Shown piece by piece: positions 36,224-43,816 of a DNA stretch of 64,000 nt (position 1 is the first letter of the stretch; every line of letters starts with the position of its first letter). The stretch is from Streptomyces xanthophaeus (lineage in GTDB: Bacteria > Actinomycetota > Actinomycetes > Streptomycetales > Streptomycetaceae): NCBI RefSeq assembly GCF_030440515.1, contig NZ_CP076543.1:2666001-2730000 (forward strand). Direction: 5' to 3'. The notes below the pieces were generated by a model. The model searched no databases and was not told where the DNA came from. It worked only from the letters and a program-made list of their open reading frames with translations. The position numbers and the translations under genes are program-made.

Positions 36224-38515
36224 TCAGGCCCGGGGGCCCTTGGAGTGCTTCGGGTGCTTGGAGTGCTGGGGGTGCTTCGGGTGCTTGCCCTTCCCGTGGC
36301 CGCCCTTCGGGTGCTTCGGCGGCTGGGGGTGCTTGCCCTTGCCGTGGTCGCCCTTCGGGTGCTTGGGGTGCTTGTCCTTCCCGTGGTGACCCTTCCCGTG
36401 GTCACCCTTGCCGTGGTCGTCCTTGCCGTGGTCGACCGGCTTGTTCCGCAGCGTGACCACGAGGCGCCGGTCGGGGGTGCCGATGTCGAGGCGCAGCGGG
36501 CCGGTGACCCGGTCGGCGGGCAGTACGTAGCCCGCGGGGACCGCCGTCTCGACCAGGTAGTACCAGCCCTCGGGGAGCGGGCCGAAGGTGCAGACGCCGG
36601 TCCGGTCGGTGGTGCAGCCCGGGGCGGCCCGGCGGTCGGCGTTGCCGCCGCGCGTCTGCAGGCCCGGGGTGTTGTTGGTCTCCTGCCACAGCTCGAACAC
36701 CGCGCCGCGCAGCGGCTGCCTGGTCCGGGCGTCCTGCTTCACGACCCGGATCGAGCCGTCGTACTCCTCCGTCACCGGGGTGTTCGCGACGTCGACGACG
36801 ATGCCGTCCGCCACGTCACCCGGGTCCAGGTCGAACCGGGTGGCCGGGTCGGCCGGGGTCTCGTATCCGACGGGGGCGGCGGTCTCACGCCAGTAGTAGG
36901 TGTGCCCGATCGGCAGCTCCACCGTGCAGGTGCCGAGGGTGTCCGTCACGCAGGCCCCGTCGAGTCGGGTGTCGCCGCCCGCCGGGTCCGTCTGGAGGCC
37001 GGTGGAGCCGTTGCTCTCCCGCCAGAGCTCGAACTGCGCGCCCGCCAGCGGGAGGCCGGTGGCCCGGTCGGTCTTGCGCAGCACGACCCGGGCGGAGTCC
37101 GGCGGCTCGGGGGTGCGCCGGTTGCCGGCCTCGTACCGGACCCCGGCCGAGGCATTCGCGGCGGTGAGGGTCAGCTCGTGGACGGTGTCGTCCAGGTCGT
37201 AGCCGGGCGGCGTCCCGGTCTCGCGCCAGTAGTACGTACCGGGCTCGGTGGTGCGCTCACAGATGCCGGAGGCCGGCGTCGTGCACTCGGCGACGAGGGT
37301 GTCGGCGCCCGGGGCGGTGTCCTGCAGGCCGTCCCTGCCGTTCGTCTCCCGCCACAGTTCGAACCGTGCCCCCTGCAGCGCCGCGCCCGTGTCCGCGTCC
37401 CGCTTGCGGACCGAGACCGAGCCGGTCACCGGGGCCGGGCCGCCGCACTCGGGCAGGTCCCCGTTGAAGGGGTACGAGTGGAACTCCTGGCCGCCGCCCC
37501 CGGTCGTGCTGCTGCCGTGGGTGACGGAGCCGGTGGTGAAGAAGCGCCCGTTGATGCCGGGCAGGGTGACGGTGGTCTCCGAGGACTGCTGCCCGATGAG
37601 GAAGCTGCCCTGGAACTGGCCGCCGCCGGTCAGGTTCACGGTGGTGGCGTCCGGGAAGTTCCACAGCAGCCGCTCGCGGTAGGCGTTGAGGGGGTCGGTG
37701 TCCTGGATGCCGCCGCTGTACGTGCTGATCGTGCGGGTGGCGCCCAGGACGTTCACCAGCACGGTGGCCGTGTCCGGGATCCGCGCGAACCGGATGCCCT
37801 GCTGGCCGCCCCCGTTGCCGACCAGGTTCGCGTCGACGTTGAAGACCTGGAGCGAGGAGGTGCCGTCGCCGGTGAAGAGCGTCTCGTAGCCGTTGTCGAC
37901 GGCCGTGCCGGTGGCGCGCCGCGGCTGCCCGTCGACCCGTGCGTAGCACTGGCTGGCGGCGCTGAGCCGGTCGCGCAGCCCCGCGTACGGGGTGACGGCG
38001 CCGGGGTCCCGGACCGGGCGGCCGGTCACCGTGCCCGAGACGGAGCCGGCGTACCGGACCACACCGCCGTCGGCGAGCAGGCGTTCGCCCGGCGCGACGG
38101 TGACGGAGCCGCCGGTGGTGAGGAAGTCGGCGCCGGCGGGCGGGGGGACCAGCGATCCGGCGCCGACGATGCCCACGTTGTAGCGGCTGTCCCCGCCCGC
38201 CTGCTTGTCCTGGTCGAAGTCGCCGAGGACGACGAGCCGGCCCTCGGCCTCGGAGGCCCGGCCGCGGACCCGGAAGTCGCCTCCCGCGAAGATGCTGACG
38301 CCGTTGTCGCGGCCCTTCGGGATGCCGTCGGTGCCGATGGCCGGGTACGGGTCGGGGCAGTCTCCCGGCACGCAGGGCCCCAGCCCCCCGGGAAGCGCAG
38401 CTCTGGCGACCGCCGCCGGGCGGTCGCCACCGGGACCCTCCGCGAAGGCCGCGGGCGCGGCGGAGGCCAGTACGGCTCCGATCGCGAGCCCGAGGGTCCA
38501 GTTCCTTGCTGACAT
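36224..38515 (-). CDS. Secreted choice-of-anchor A / SpaA (Cna-B-like) surface protein with His/Lys-rich tail
   Basis: ATG 38513-38515 gives 763 residues with a signal peptide (MSARNWTLGLAIGAVLASAAPAAFA). Residues about 55-370 resemble the choice-of-anchor A domain (NGVSIFAGGDFRVRG, RLVVLGDFDQDK, ATVLVNVLG, LLWNFPDATTVNLTGGGQFQGSFL). Three SpaA/prealbumin-like domains follow (about 383-690), each with KxDxxTGxxLxGAxFELWxE and a closing GYxLP/GYETP-type motif; E and K positions suit isopeptide bonds. The last 70 residues (694-763) are a tail of 16 His and 17 Lys in HGKG, KHPK and HSKH units. There is no LPXTG motif and no terminal membrane helix. Two L,D-transpeptidase genes flank it. Confidence 0.88.
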   Translation of the reverse strand: MSARNWTLGLAIGAVLASAAPAAFAEGPGGDRPAAVARAALPGGLGPCVPGDCPDPYPAIGTDGIPKGRDNGVSIFAGGDFRVRGRASEAEGRLVVLGDFDQDKQAGGDSRYNVGIVGAGSLVPPPAGADFLTTGGSVTVAPGERLLADGGVVRYAGSVSGTVTGRPVRDPGAVTPYAGLRDRLSAASQCYARVDGQPRRATGTAVDNGYETLFTGDGTSSLQVFNVDANLVGNGGGQQGIRFARIPDTATVLVNVLGATRTISTYSGGIQDTDPLNAYRERLLWNFPDATTVNLTGGGQFQGSFLIGQQSSETTVTLPGINGRFFTTGSVTHGSSTTGGGGQEFHSYPFNGDLPECGGPAPVTGSVSVRKRDADTGAALQGARFELWRETNGRDGLQDTAPGADTLVAECTTPASGICERTTEPGTYYWRETGTPPGYDLDDTVHELTLTAANASAGVRYEAGNRRTPEPPDSARVVLRKTDRATGLPLAGAQFELWRESNGSTGLQTDPAGGDTRLDGACVTDTLGTCTVELPIGHTYYWRETAAPVGYETPADPATRFDLDPGDVADGIVVDVANTPVTEEYDGSIRVVKQDARTRQPLRGAVFELWQETNNTPGLQTRGGNADRRAAPGCTTDRTGVCTFGPLPEGWYYLVETAVPAGYVLPADRVTGPLRLDIGTPDRRLVVTLRNKPVDHGKDDHGKGDHGKGHHGKDKHPKHPKGDHGKGKHPQPPKHPKGGHGKGKHPKHPQHSKHPKHSKGPRA
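36227..36436 (-). repeat. Low-complexity repeat coding the His/Lys-rich tail
   Basis: Short degenerate repeats such as GGGTGCTTG and CCGTGGTC on the plus strand encode the KHPK and DHGKG units. The tract is internal to the gene and in frame; copy number is likely variable between strains. Confidence 0.75.
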
Positions 38516-38611
38516 GACGCTCCGTCCGTTGCCTGCTGCCCTCATGTGCCCTGACAGGCTGGGGCAGGCTTCGGTGGGGCGTGGCACGGACACTCTGCGC
38601 TACGGCATTTC

Positions 38612-38627
38612 GATCACAGTGATCACT
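38612..38627. promoter_or_regulatory. Operator-like palindrome upstream of the SpaA-domain gene
   Basis: GATCAC-A-GTGATC (38612-38624) overlaps a second palindrome AGTGATCACT (38618-38627), 97 bases upstream of the gene start. The GTGA/TCAC arms recall Crp-type sites but the spacing is different. Its function is inferred from symmetry and position only. Confidence 0.35.
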
Positions 38628-38654
38628 CTCCCGGGCGGGGCACCCGCCGGAGAG
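38626..38654 (-). terminator. Hairpin at the end of L,D-transpeptidase 2
   Basis: CTCTCC plus GGCGGG (38626-38639, two-base bulge) pairs with CCCGCCGGAGAG (38643-38654), ending next to the stop of the transpeptidase gene. Confidence 0.6.
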
Positions 38655-38655
38655 C

Positions 38656-39885
38656 TCAGGCGATGGCGGAGCCGGCGACCCAGTCCGCCCAGGACATGTT
38701 CCAGCCGCCCAGCCCGTTGTCCGGGGCGACCGTCTTGTCCTGCGAGTTCACGACCTGCACCACGTCCCCGACGAGGGTCCGGTCGAAGAACCAGCCGGCC
38801 GGGGTGTCCGAGCCGCCGCCCTTGTCGTCGCGCAGGCCCACGCAGCCGTGGCTCACGTTGGTGGTGCCGAAGGTGTCGGGGCTGGACCAGTAGTTCCCGT
38901 GCAGGAAGGTTCCGGAGGAGGTGAGCCGCATGGCGTGCGGGACGTCGGGGATGTCGTACTCGCCACCGAAGCCGACGGTCTGGCCGTTCATGCGGGTGAC
39001 GTCGAACATCTCCATCACCACCATCTTGCCGTTGTAGGTGGTGGTCTTGGGCGCTCCGGCGCTGATCGGCACGGTCGACACCAGCTGCCCGTCCCGGCGG
39101 ACCTCCATGGTGTGCTCGGCCGCGTCCACGGTGGAGATCTGGGAGCGGCCGACGGTGAAGCTGACGCTCTTGTCCTGGATGCCGTACACGCCGGGCGCGC
39201 CCTCGATGTCGCGCAGGTCCATCTTCACGGTGACCTTGGTGCCGGACTTCCAGTACTCCTTGGGCCGGAAGTCGAGCCGCTCCCGCCCGAACCAGTGGCC
39301 GACGACCTGTACGCCCGGGTCGGAGGTGACGGTAATGGCCCGCTCCACTTCGGCGCGGCGCTCGATCGCCTGGCTGAACCGGAAGGAGACGATCATGCCG
39401 GTGCCGACGGTCGAGCGGTTCTCGGGCTTGAAGTAGCCGATGAACCGCTCCTCGGGAACGAAGGTGGTGAAGGTGGTGTGGCGGGCCTGGCGGCGGTCGT
39501 GCCCGTCGAGGGCGACGGCGTCCACGGTGTACTTGGCCGCGAGCGCGAGCCGTCCGGACGCGGGGTCGGGGCTCCAGCTGAGCCCGTCGTCGGCGATGGC
39601 GCCGGGGACCTGTTCCTGCTGGGCGTCCTCCACCTTGGTGACGACGACCCGCTCCAGGCGGCCCTCGGGCACGGTGACCGACAGCCGTCCGTCCGCGGGG
39701 ACCCCCTTCGCGTTGTCGTCGGGGGTGATACGGATGGCCTCGTCCGGCGAGCGGGGTTTGCCGGGCAGCTGGATCTCGACCGGGGCCTTGCCGTCCTGGG
39801 TGCATCCGGCCAGGCCGCCCAGCAGGCCCGCCCATGCCGCCACGGCGGCCAAGCCCGCCCCTGCCCGCCTCGTCAGAAGTGTCAC
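38656..39885 (-). CDS. L,D-transpeptidase lipoprotein 2 (Ig-like plus YkuD)
   Basis: GTG 39883-39885 follows GGAGG closely and gives 409 residues. The lipobox LAGC gives Cys near 28. Ig-like domains with HWFGRERLDFRPKEYWKSG precede the YkuD domain, where SHGCVGLRD holds Cys348 as nucleophile. Sequence runs shared with transpeptidase 1 (TTTYNGKMVV, VGFGGEYDI, DVPHAMRL, TFLHGNYW) show they are paralogues of the same architecture. It is the first of three same-strand wall genes and divergent from glgX. Confidence 0.95.
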   Translation of the reverse strand: MTLLTRRAGAGLAAVAAWAGLLGGLAGCTQDGKAPVEIQLPGKPRSPDEAIRITPDDNAKGVPADGRLSVTVPEGRLERVVVTKVEDAQQEQVPGAIADDGLSWSPDPASGRLALAAKYTVDAVALDGHDRRQARHTTFTTFVPEERFIGYFKPENRSTVGTGMIVSFRFSQAIERRAEVERAITVTSDPGVQVVGHWFGRERLDFRPKEYWKSGTKVTVKMDLRDIEGAPGVYGIQDKSVSFTVGRSQISTVDAAEHTMEVRRDGQLVSTVPISAGAPKTTTYNGKMVVMEMFDVTRMNGQTVGFGGEYDIPDVPHAMRLTSSGTFLHGNYWSSPDTFGTTNVSHGCVGLRDDKGGGSDTPAGWFFDRTLVGDVVQVVNSQDKTVAPDNGLGGWNMSWADWVAGSAIA

Positions 39886-39936
39886 GATCCCTCCAACGAC
39901 CGGGCGCTGCGGGGGAAACGTGAGCGCGGGCCACGT

Positions 39937-39962
39937 TCCGGGCAGAACTGTCCGGGCAGAAC
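39937..39962. promoter_or_regulatory. Direct repeat in the transpeptidase / glgX divergent gap
   Basis: TCCGGGCAGAAC occurs at 39937-39948 and 39951-39962, a 14-base period, close to one helix and a half. It may be a regulator site for either divergent gene; there is no further support. Confidence 0.35.
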
Positions 39963-40058
39963 AGTGTGAAGGACCAGACGGGGGCGGGCCCAGGCCGGGA
40001 CGCCGGGGCCGCACTCTCCCCTACCCCCGCCGGTACCCAGGAGCCGTGGAGGCGGGCA

Positions 40059-42368
40059 GTGTCGAGCGCAGCCGAGCAGGAGGCGGTGGAAGCCGTCAGC
40101 AATGCCGCGGAAGCGGTGCGGAGCGGCCGGGCCGCGCCCGTACCGCAGATCGACGGCCGACTGAAGGAGCGGCCGAACGGCCAGGTCAGGGGCCAGGTGT
40201 TACGGGTGCACGCGCGCCCGGGGGCGCCGGTGTGGCCGGGGTCCTCGCATCCGCTGGGGGCCCGGTTCCATCACGGTCCCGACGGGACCGCGGGCACCAA
40301 TTTCGCCCTGTGGGCGCAGGGCGCGGAGGCGGTGGAGGTGTGTCTCTTCGACGAGGCCGGCGCCGAGACCCGCTGCACCCTGACGGAGCACACGCACGAG
40401 ATCTGGCACGGGTTCGTGCCGGGCGTACGCCCCGGGCAGAGGTACGGATTCCGGGTGCACGGCCGCTGGGATCCCTGGACGGGCGCCCGCTACAACCCGG
40501 CGAAGCTGCTCCTGGACCCGTACGCGCGGGCCGTGGACGGGGACTTCACCCTGCCCCCGGAGGTGTACGCCCACGTCCGGGACTGGCCACAGCAGTACAT
40601 CGCCGACACCGTCCGGGACGACCGGGACTCCGCGCCGTTCGTCCCGAAGGGCGTGGTCGTCCACGACGACGACGACTGGGCGGACGACGTCCGGCCGAAG
40701 ACCCCGTGGGCCGATTCGGTGATCTACGAGCTGCACGTGCGCGGCTTCACGATGCGCCATCCGGGTATTCCCGAGGAACTGCGCGGCACCTACGCGGGCC
40801 TGGCCCACCCGGCGGCGATCGAGCACCTGACGAGGCTGGGGGTGACGGCGGTCGAGCTGCTGCCGGTGCACCAGTTCGCGCACGAGGACCATCTGCTGCG
40901 CCGGGGGCTGCGCAACTACTGGGGCTACAACTCGATCGGCTACTTCGCCCCGCACGCGGGCTACTCGGCGAGCGGGACGGCCGGGCAGCAGGTCGGGGAG
41001 TTCAAGCGGATGGTCCGGGCCCTGCACGCGGCCGGGATCGAGGTCATCCTCGACGTGGTCTACAACCACACGGCGGAGGCGGGCGAGCTGGGCCCGACGC
41101 TGTCGCTGCGCGGGATCGACAACCGGGGCTACTACCGGCTCCAGTCCGACCAGCGGCGGTACTCCGACTACACGGGGTGCGGGAACACCCTGCACGCGGG
41201 GCGCCCGCACGTGCTGCGGCTGATCACCGACTCGCTGCGGTACTGGGTCACCGAGATGGGGGTGGACGGCTTCCGCTTCGACCTGGCGGCGGCGCTGGCC
41301 CGGTCGATGCACGACGTGGACATGCTGTCGCCGTTCCTCGCCGTGATCGCCCAGGACCCGGTGCTGCGGCGGGTGAAACTGATCGCCGAACCGTGGGACG
41401 TGGGCTCGGGCGGCTACCAGGTGGGAGCGTTCCCGCCGCTGTGGACGGAGTGGAACGACCGCTACCGGGACGCCGTACGGGACTTCTGGCGGGGCGCGCT
41501 GCCCGACGTACGGGACCTCGGGTACCGGCTGTCCGGCTCCAGCGACCTGTACGCGTGGGGCGGGCGGCGGCCGTACGCCTCGGTGAACTTCGTGACCGCG
41601 CACGACGGTTTCACCCTGCGCGACCTGGTGTCGTACGAGCGCAAGCACAACGAGGGGAACGGGGAGGCGAACCGGGACGGGACGAATGACAACCGGTCGT
41701 GGAACTGCGGGGCGGAGGGCGAGAGCGACGATCCCCGGATCGGCGTGCTGCGCCGGCGCCAGCTGCGCAACCTGCTCACGACGCTGCTGCTGTCCACGGG
41801 CGTGCCGATGCTGGTGGCCGGGGACGAGTTCGGGCGGACGCAGGACGGCAACAACAACGCGTACTGCCAGGACAACGAGACGGGCTGGGTGGACTGGTCG
41901 CTGCTGGAGGATCCGGCCTGGCAGTCGCTCTTCGCCCTGGCCTCCCGGCTGATCGCACTGCGCCACGCCCATCCGGTGCTGCGGCGGCGGGCGTTCTTCT
42001 CCGGGCGGTCGCAGGGCGCGGACGGGCTGCGGGACCTGGCCTGGTTCACCCCGGCGGGCGCGGAGATGACGGAGCGGGACTGGTACGCGCCGGCCTCCTC
42101 GCTGGGGATGTACCTGTCGGGGCGGGACATCCCGGGCCGTGACGAGCGGGGCCGGCAGGTGACGGACGACAGTTTCCTCGCGCTGCTGCACACCGGGGAC
42201 CGGCCGGTGGAGTGGGCCTTGCCGGGGGCGCCCTGGGCGGAGGTGTACGAGGTCGTCCTGGACACCTCCCTGGAGGCCCAGTCCGATCCTCCCCGGACCC
42301 GGCACCGCGGCGGGCGGACCCTGACGGTCCCGGCGCGGTCGGTGCTGCTGCTGAAGGTGGTGAGCTGA
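40059..42368 (+). CDS. glgX: Glycogen debranching enzyme GlgX
   Basis: GTG 40059, six bases after GGAGG, gives 769 residues. The early part has an isoamylase N-terminal domain (GTNFALWAQGAEAVEVCLFDEAG), then the GH13 barrel: ELLPVHQF and DVVYNHTAE, nucleophile Asp in GFRFDLAAAL, acid Glu in LIAEPWDVG, and the transition-state Asp in FVTAHDGF. The C-terminal beta domain ends LTVPARSVLLLKVVS. It hydrolyses alpha-1,6 branches of limit dextrins during glycogen or maltodextrin breakdown in the cytosol. It stands alone here. The frame is open 93 bases further upstream, so the start is probable, not certain. Confidence 0.95.
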   Translation: MSSAAEQEAVEAVSNAAEAVRSGRAAPVPQIDGRLKERPNGQVRGQVLRVHARPGAPVWPGSSHPLGARFHHGPDGTAGTNFALWAQGAEAVEVCLFDEAGAETRCTLTEHTHEIWHGFVPGVRPGQRYGFRVHGRWDPWTGARYNPAKLLLDPYARAVDGDFTLPPEVYAHVRDWPQQYIADTVRDDRDSAPFVPKGVVVHDDDDWADDVRPKTPWADSVIYELHVRGFTMRHPGIPEELRGTYAGLAHPAAIEHLTRLGVTAVELLPVHQFAHEDHLLRRGLRNYWGYNSIGYFAPHAGYSASGTAGQQVGEFKRMVRALHAAGIEVILDVVYNHTAEAGELGPTLSLRGIDNRGYYRLQSDQRRYSDYTGCGNTLHAGRPHVLRLITDSLRYWVTEMGVDGFRFDLAAALARSMHDVDMLSPFLAVIAQDPVLRRVKLIAEPWDVGSGGYQVGAFPPLWTEWNDRYRDAVRDFWRGALPDVRDLGYRLSGSSDLYAWGGRRPYASVNFVTAHDGFTLRDLVSYERKHNEGNGEANRDGTNDNRSWNCGAEGESDDPRIGVLRRRQLRNLLTTLLLSTGVPMLVAGDEFGRTQDGNNNAYCQDNETGWVDWSLLEDPAWQSLFALASRLIALRHAHPVLRRRAFFSGRSQGADGLRDLAWFTPAGAEMTERDWYAPASSLGMYLSGRDIPGRDERGRQVTDDSFLALLHTGDRPVEWALPGAPWAEVYEVVLDTSLEAQSDPPRTRHRGGRTLTVPARSVLLLKVVS

Positions 42369-42393
42369 ACGGCGGACCGGCCCGGTCCGTGCT

Positions 42394-42428
42394 GCTGGTT
42401 CCGGACGTACCCGACATCCGGAACCAGC
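42394..42428 (+). terminator. Hairpin terminator after glgX
   Basis: A perfect 12-bp stem (42394-42405 with 42417-42428) with an 11-base loop lies 26 bases after the stop. Confidence 0.75.
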
Positions 42429-42483
42429 CCACTTGTTCGTACTGCGATGATGTGTTCGACATCGTCTCGGAGGGGGTCCCTGC

Positions 42484-43206
42484 ATGGGCAGAGTCACGAC
42501 CGCGCTGCAGGAACTGCGCGGGGCGCAGAAGTCGGCGAAGGGGGTGTCGCTCTACTCCCGGTTCGTGAACCGGCCCGCCGGGCGGTACCTGGCCGCCGGT
42601 TCGTACGCGCTGGGGCTCACCCCGAACCAGGTGACGCTGATCAGTGCCGTCTTCAGCTTCGCGGCCGTGGCCGCGGTCGCGCTGACCGCCCCCTCGTGGG
42701 GGCTGGGGATCGCGGTGTGGGCCGCCCTCGCCGTCGGTTTCGCCTTCGACTCCGCCGACGGGCAGCTCGCCCGGCTGCGCGGCGGCGGCAGCGCGGCCGG
42801 CGAATGGCTCGACCACGTCGTGGACGCCGCCAAGCTGACGGCCCTGCACTCCTGCGTGCTGATCGCCTTCTACCGCTTCCCGGACGCGTACGGGACGGGC
42901 GCGGACGGCTGGCTGCTGGTGCCGCTGGGCTTCCAGTTCGCCGCGGTGGTGACCTTCTTCGGCGGGCTGCTGACGGAGAAGCTGAAGCCGAAGCCGGCTC
43001 CCGGCAGCCCGGCGGCCGCGCCGTCGACCGCGCGCGCGGTGGCCCTGCTGCCCGTGGACTACGGGGTGTTCTGCCTGGTGTTCCTGCTGCTCGGCGGCGG
43101 AAGGCTGTTCGTCTGGGCGTACGCGGGACTGGGTGTGGTCGCCGCGCTGTTCCTGCTGGCGTTCCTCGCCAAGTGGTTCCGGGAGCTCAGCGCCGTTCGC
43201 CGGTGA
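42484..43206 (+). CDS. CDP-alcohol phosphatidyltransferase family membrane protein
   Basis: The 240-residue protein has the family signature D-x2-D-G-x2-A-R-x8-9-G-x3-D-x3-D as FDSADGQLARLRGGGSAAGEWLDHVVD (about 98-125), with both Asp pairs intact, so it should bind CDP-alcohol and metal ions. About five to six hydrophobic segments are present (LTPNQVTLISAVFSFAAVAAVALTA first). It transfers a phosphoalcohol from a CDP donor to a lipid or polyol; the acceptor is unknown. Its 3' end overlaps the convergent cytidylyltransferase gene by 20 bases, and that enzyme could make its CDP substrate. Confidence 0.9.
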   Translation: MGRVTTALQELRGAQKSAKGVSLYSRFVNRPAGRYLAAGSYALGLTPNQVTLISAVFSFAAVAAVALTAPSWGLGIAVWAALAVGFAFDSADGQLARLRGGGSAAGEWLDHVVDAAKLTALHSCVLIAFYRFPDAYGTGADGWLLVPLGFQFAAVVTFFGGLLTEKLKPKPAPGSPAAAPSTARAVALLPVDYGVFCLVFLLLGGGRLFVWAYAGLGVVAALFLLAFLAKWFRELSAVRR

Positions 43207-43693
43207 CCTGGCCCGGTGCCTGGGCCGGTTCCGCGAGCGCGTCCAGCGCCCGGCGCAGCTGGGTGCTGGACGTGTGCACGGTGTAGGGGAAGTACACGAC
43301 GTCGACGCCGTGGGCGGCGAAGTCCTTCTCCAGGCGGTCCCCCTTGGGCGTGCCGCGCCAGTCGTCGCCCTTGAAGATGACGTCGAAGCGGACCTGCTTC
43401 CAGGTCTCCACCTTGTCGGGGACCGTCTCGACGAAGGCGGCGTCGACGTACTTCACGCTGCGCACGATCTCCAGCCGCTCGACGAGCGGAATCATCGGAC
43501 GGCGCCCCTTGGCGAGCTCGGCCATCTCGTCCGAGACCACCCCGGCGACCAGGTAGTCGCACTGACTCCGGGCGTGCCGGAGGATGTTGAGATGCCCGAT
43601 GTGGAACAGGTCGTAGGCGCCGGGCGCGTATCCGACTCGATACGGCCTGCGCGCAGGCGCAGCAAGGTCGGACATGTCGTGCTCCGTCATCAT
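43187..43693 (-). CDS. Cytidylyltransferase-like protein (TagD/glycerol-3-phosphate type)
   Basis: The 168-residue protein carries the nucleotidyltransferase HxGH motif in GAYDLFHIGHLNILRHAR (about 28-45), EMAELAKGRRPMIPLVERLEIVRSVKYVD as the family core, and TVHTSSTQL in place of the usual RTxGISTT loop. It should form a CDP- (or ADP-) linked small alcohol from its phosphate, as TagD makes CDP-glycerol. Start choice among ATGs at 43693, 43690 and 43675 is open. It is convergent with the CDP-alcohol transferase and divergent from the exopolysaccharide glycosyltransferase. Confidence 0.88.
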   Translation of the reverse strand: MMTEHDMSDLAAPARRPYRVGYAPGAYDLFHIGHLNILRHARSQCDYLVAGVVSDEMAELAKGRRPMIPLVERLEIVRSVKYVDAAFVETVPDKVETWKQVRFDVIFKGDDWRGTPKGDRLEKDFAAHGVDVVYFPYTVHTSSTQLRRALDALAEPAQAPGQVTGERR

Positions 43694-43816
43694 TTACCCC
43701 CAGCAGCCACACCCCCCGGTGCAGCGGATTAGCAGACAATAGCGTGCACGTTCCGCACCACGCGGGTGAACGAATAGGGTGACGTGCGCATCATCCAGGG
43801 GAAGAGGGGACGCACG

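Noticed and set aside
36227..36436. CRISPR-like or tandem non-coding array
   Set aside because: The repeats are short, degenerate and in frame with the tail of a secreted protein; there are no spacers.
39966..40058. Upstream in-frame extension of glgX
   Set aside because: It is possible but has no ribosome site as good as the one before GTG 40059, and homologues as remembered start with the SSAAEQEAV motif.
40200..42497. A 765-residue minus-strand frame opposite glgX
   Set aside because: The translation is a compositional mirror of the glgX codons without any domain-like pattern.
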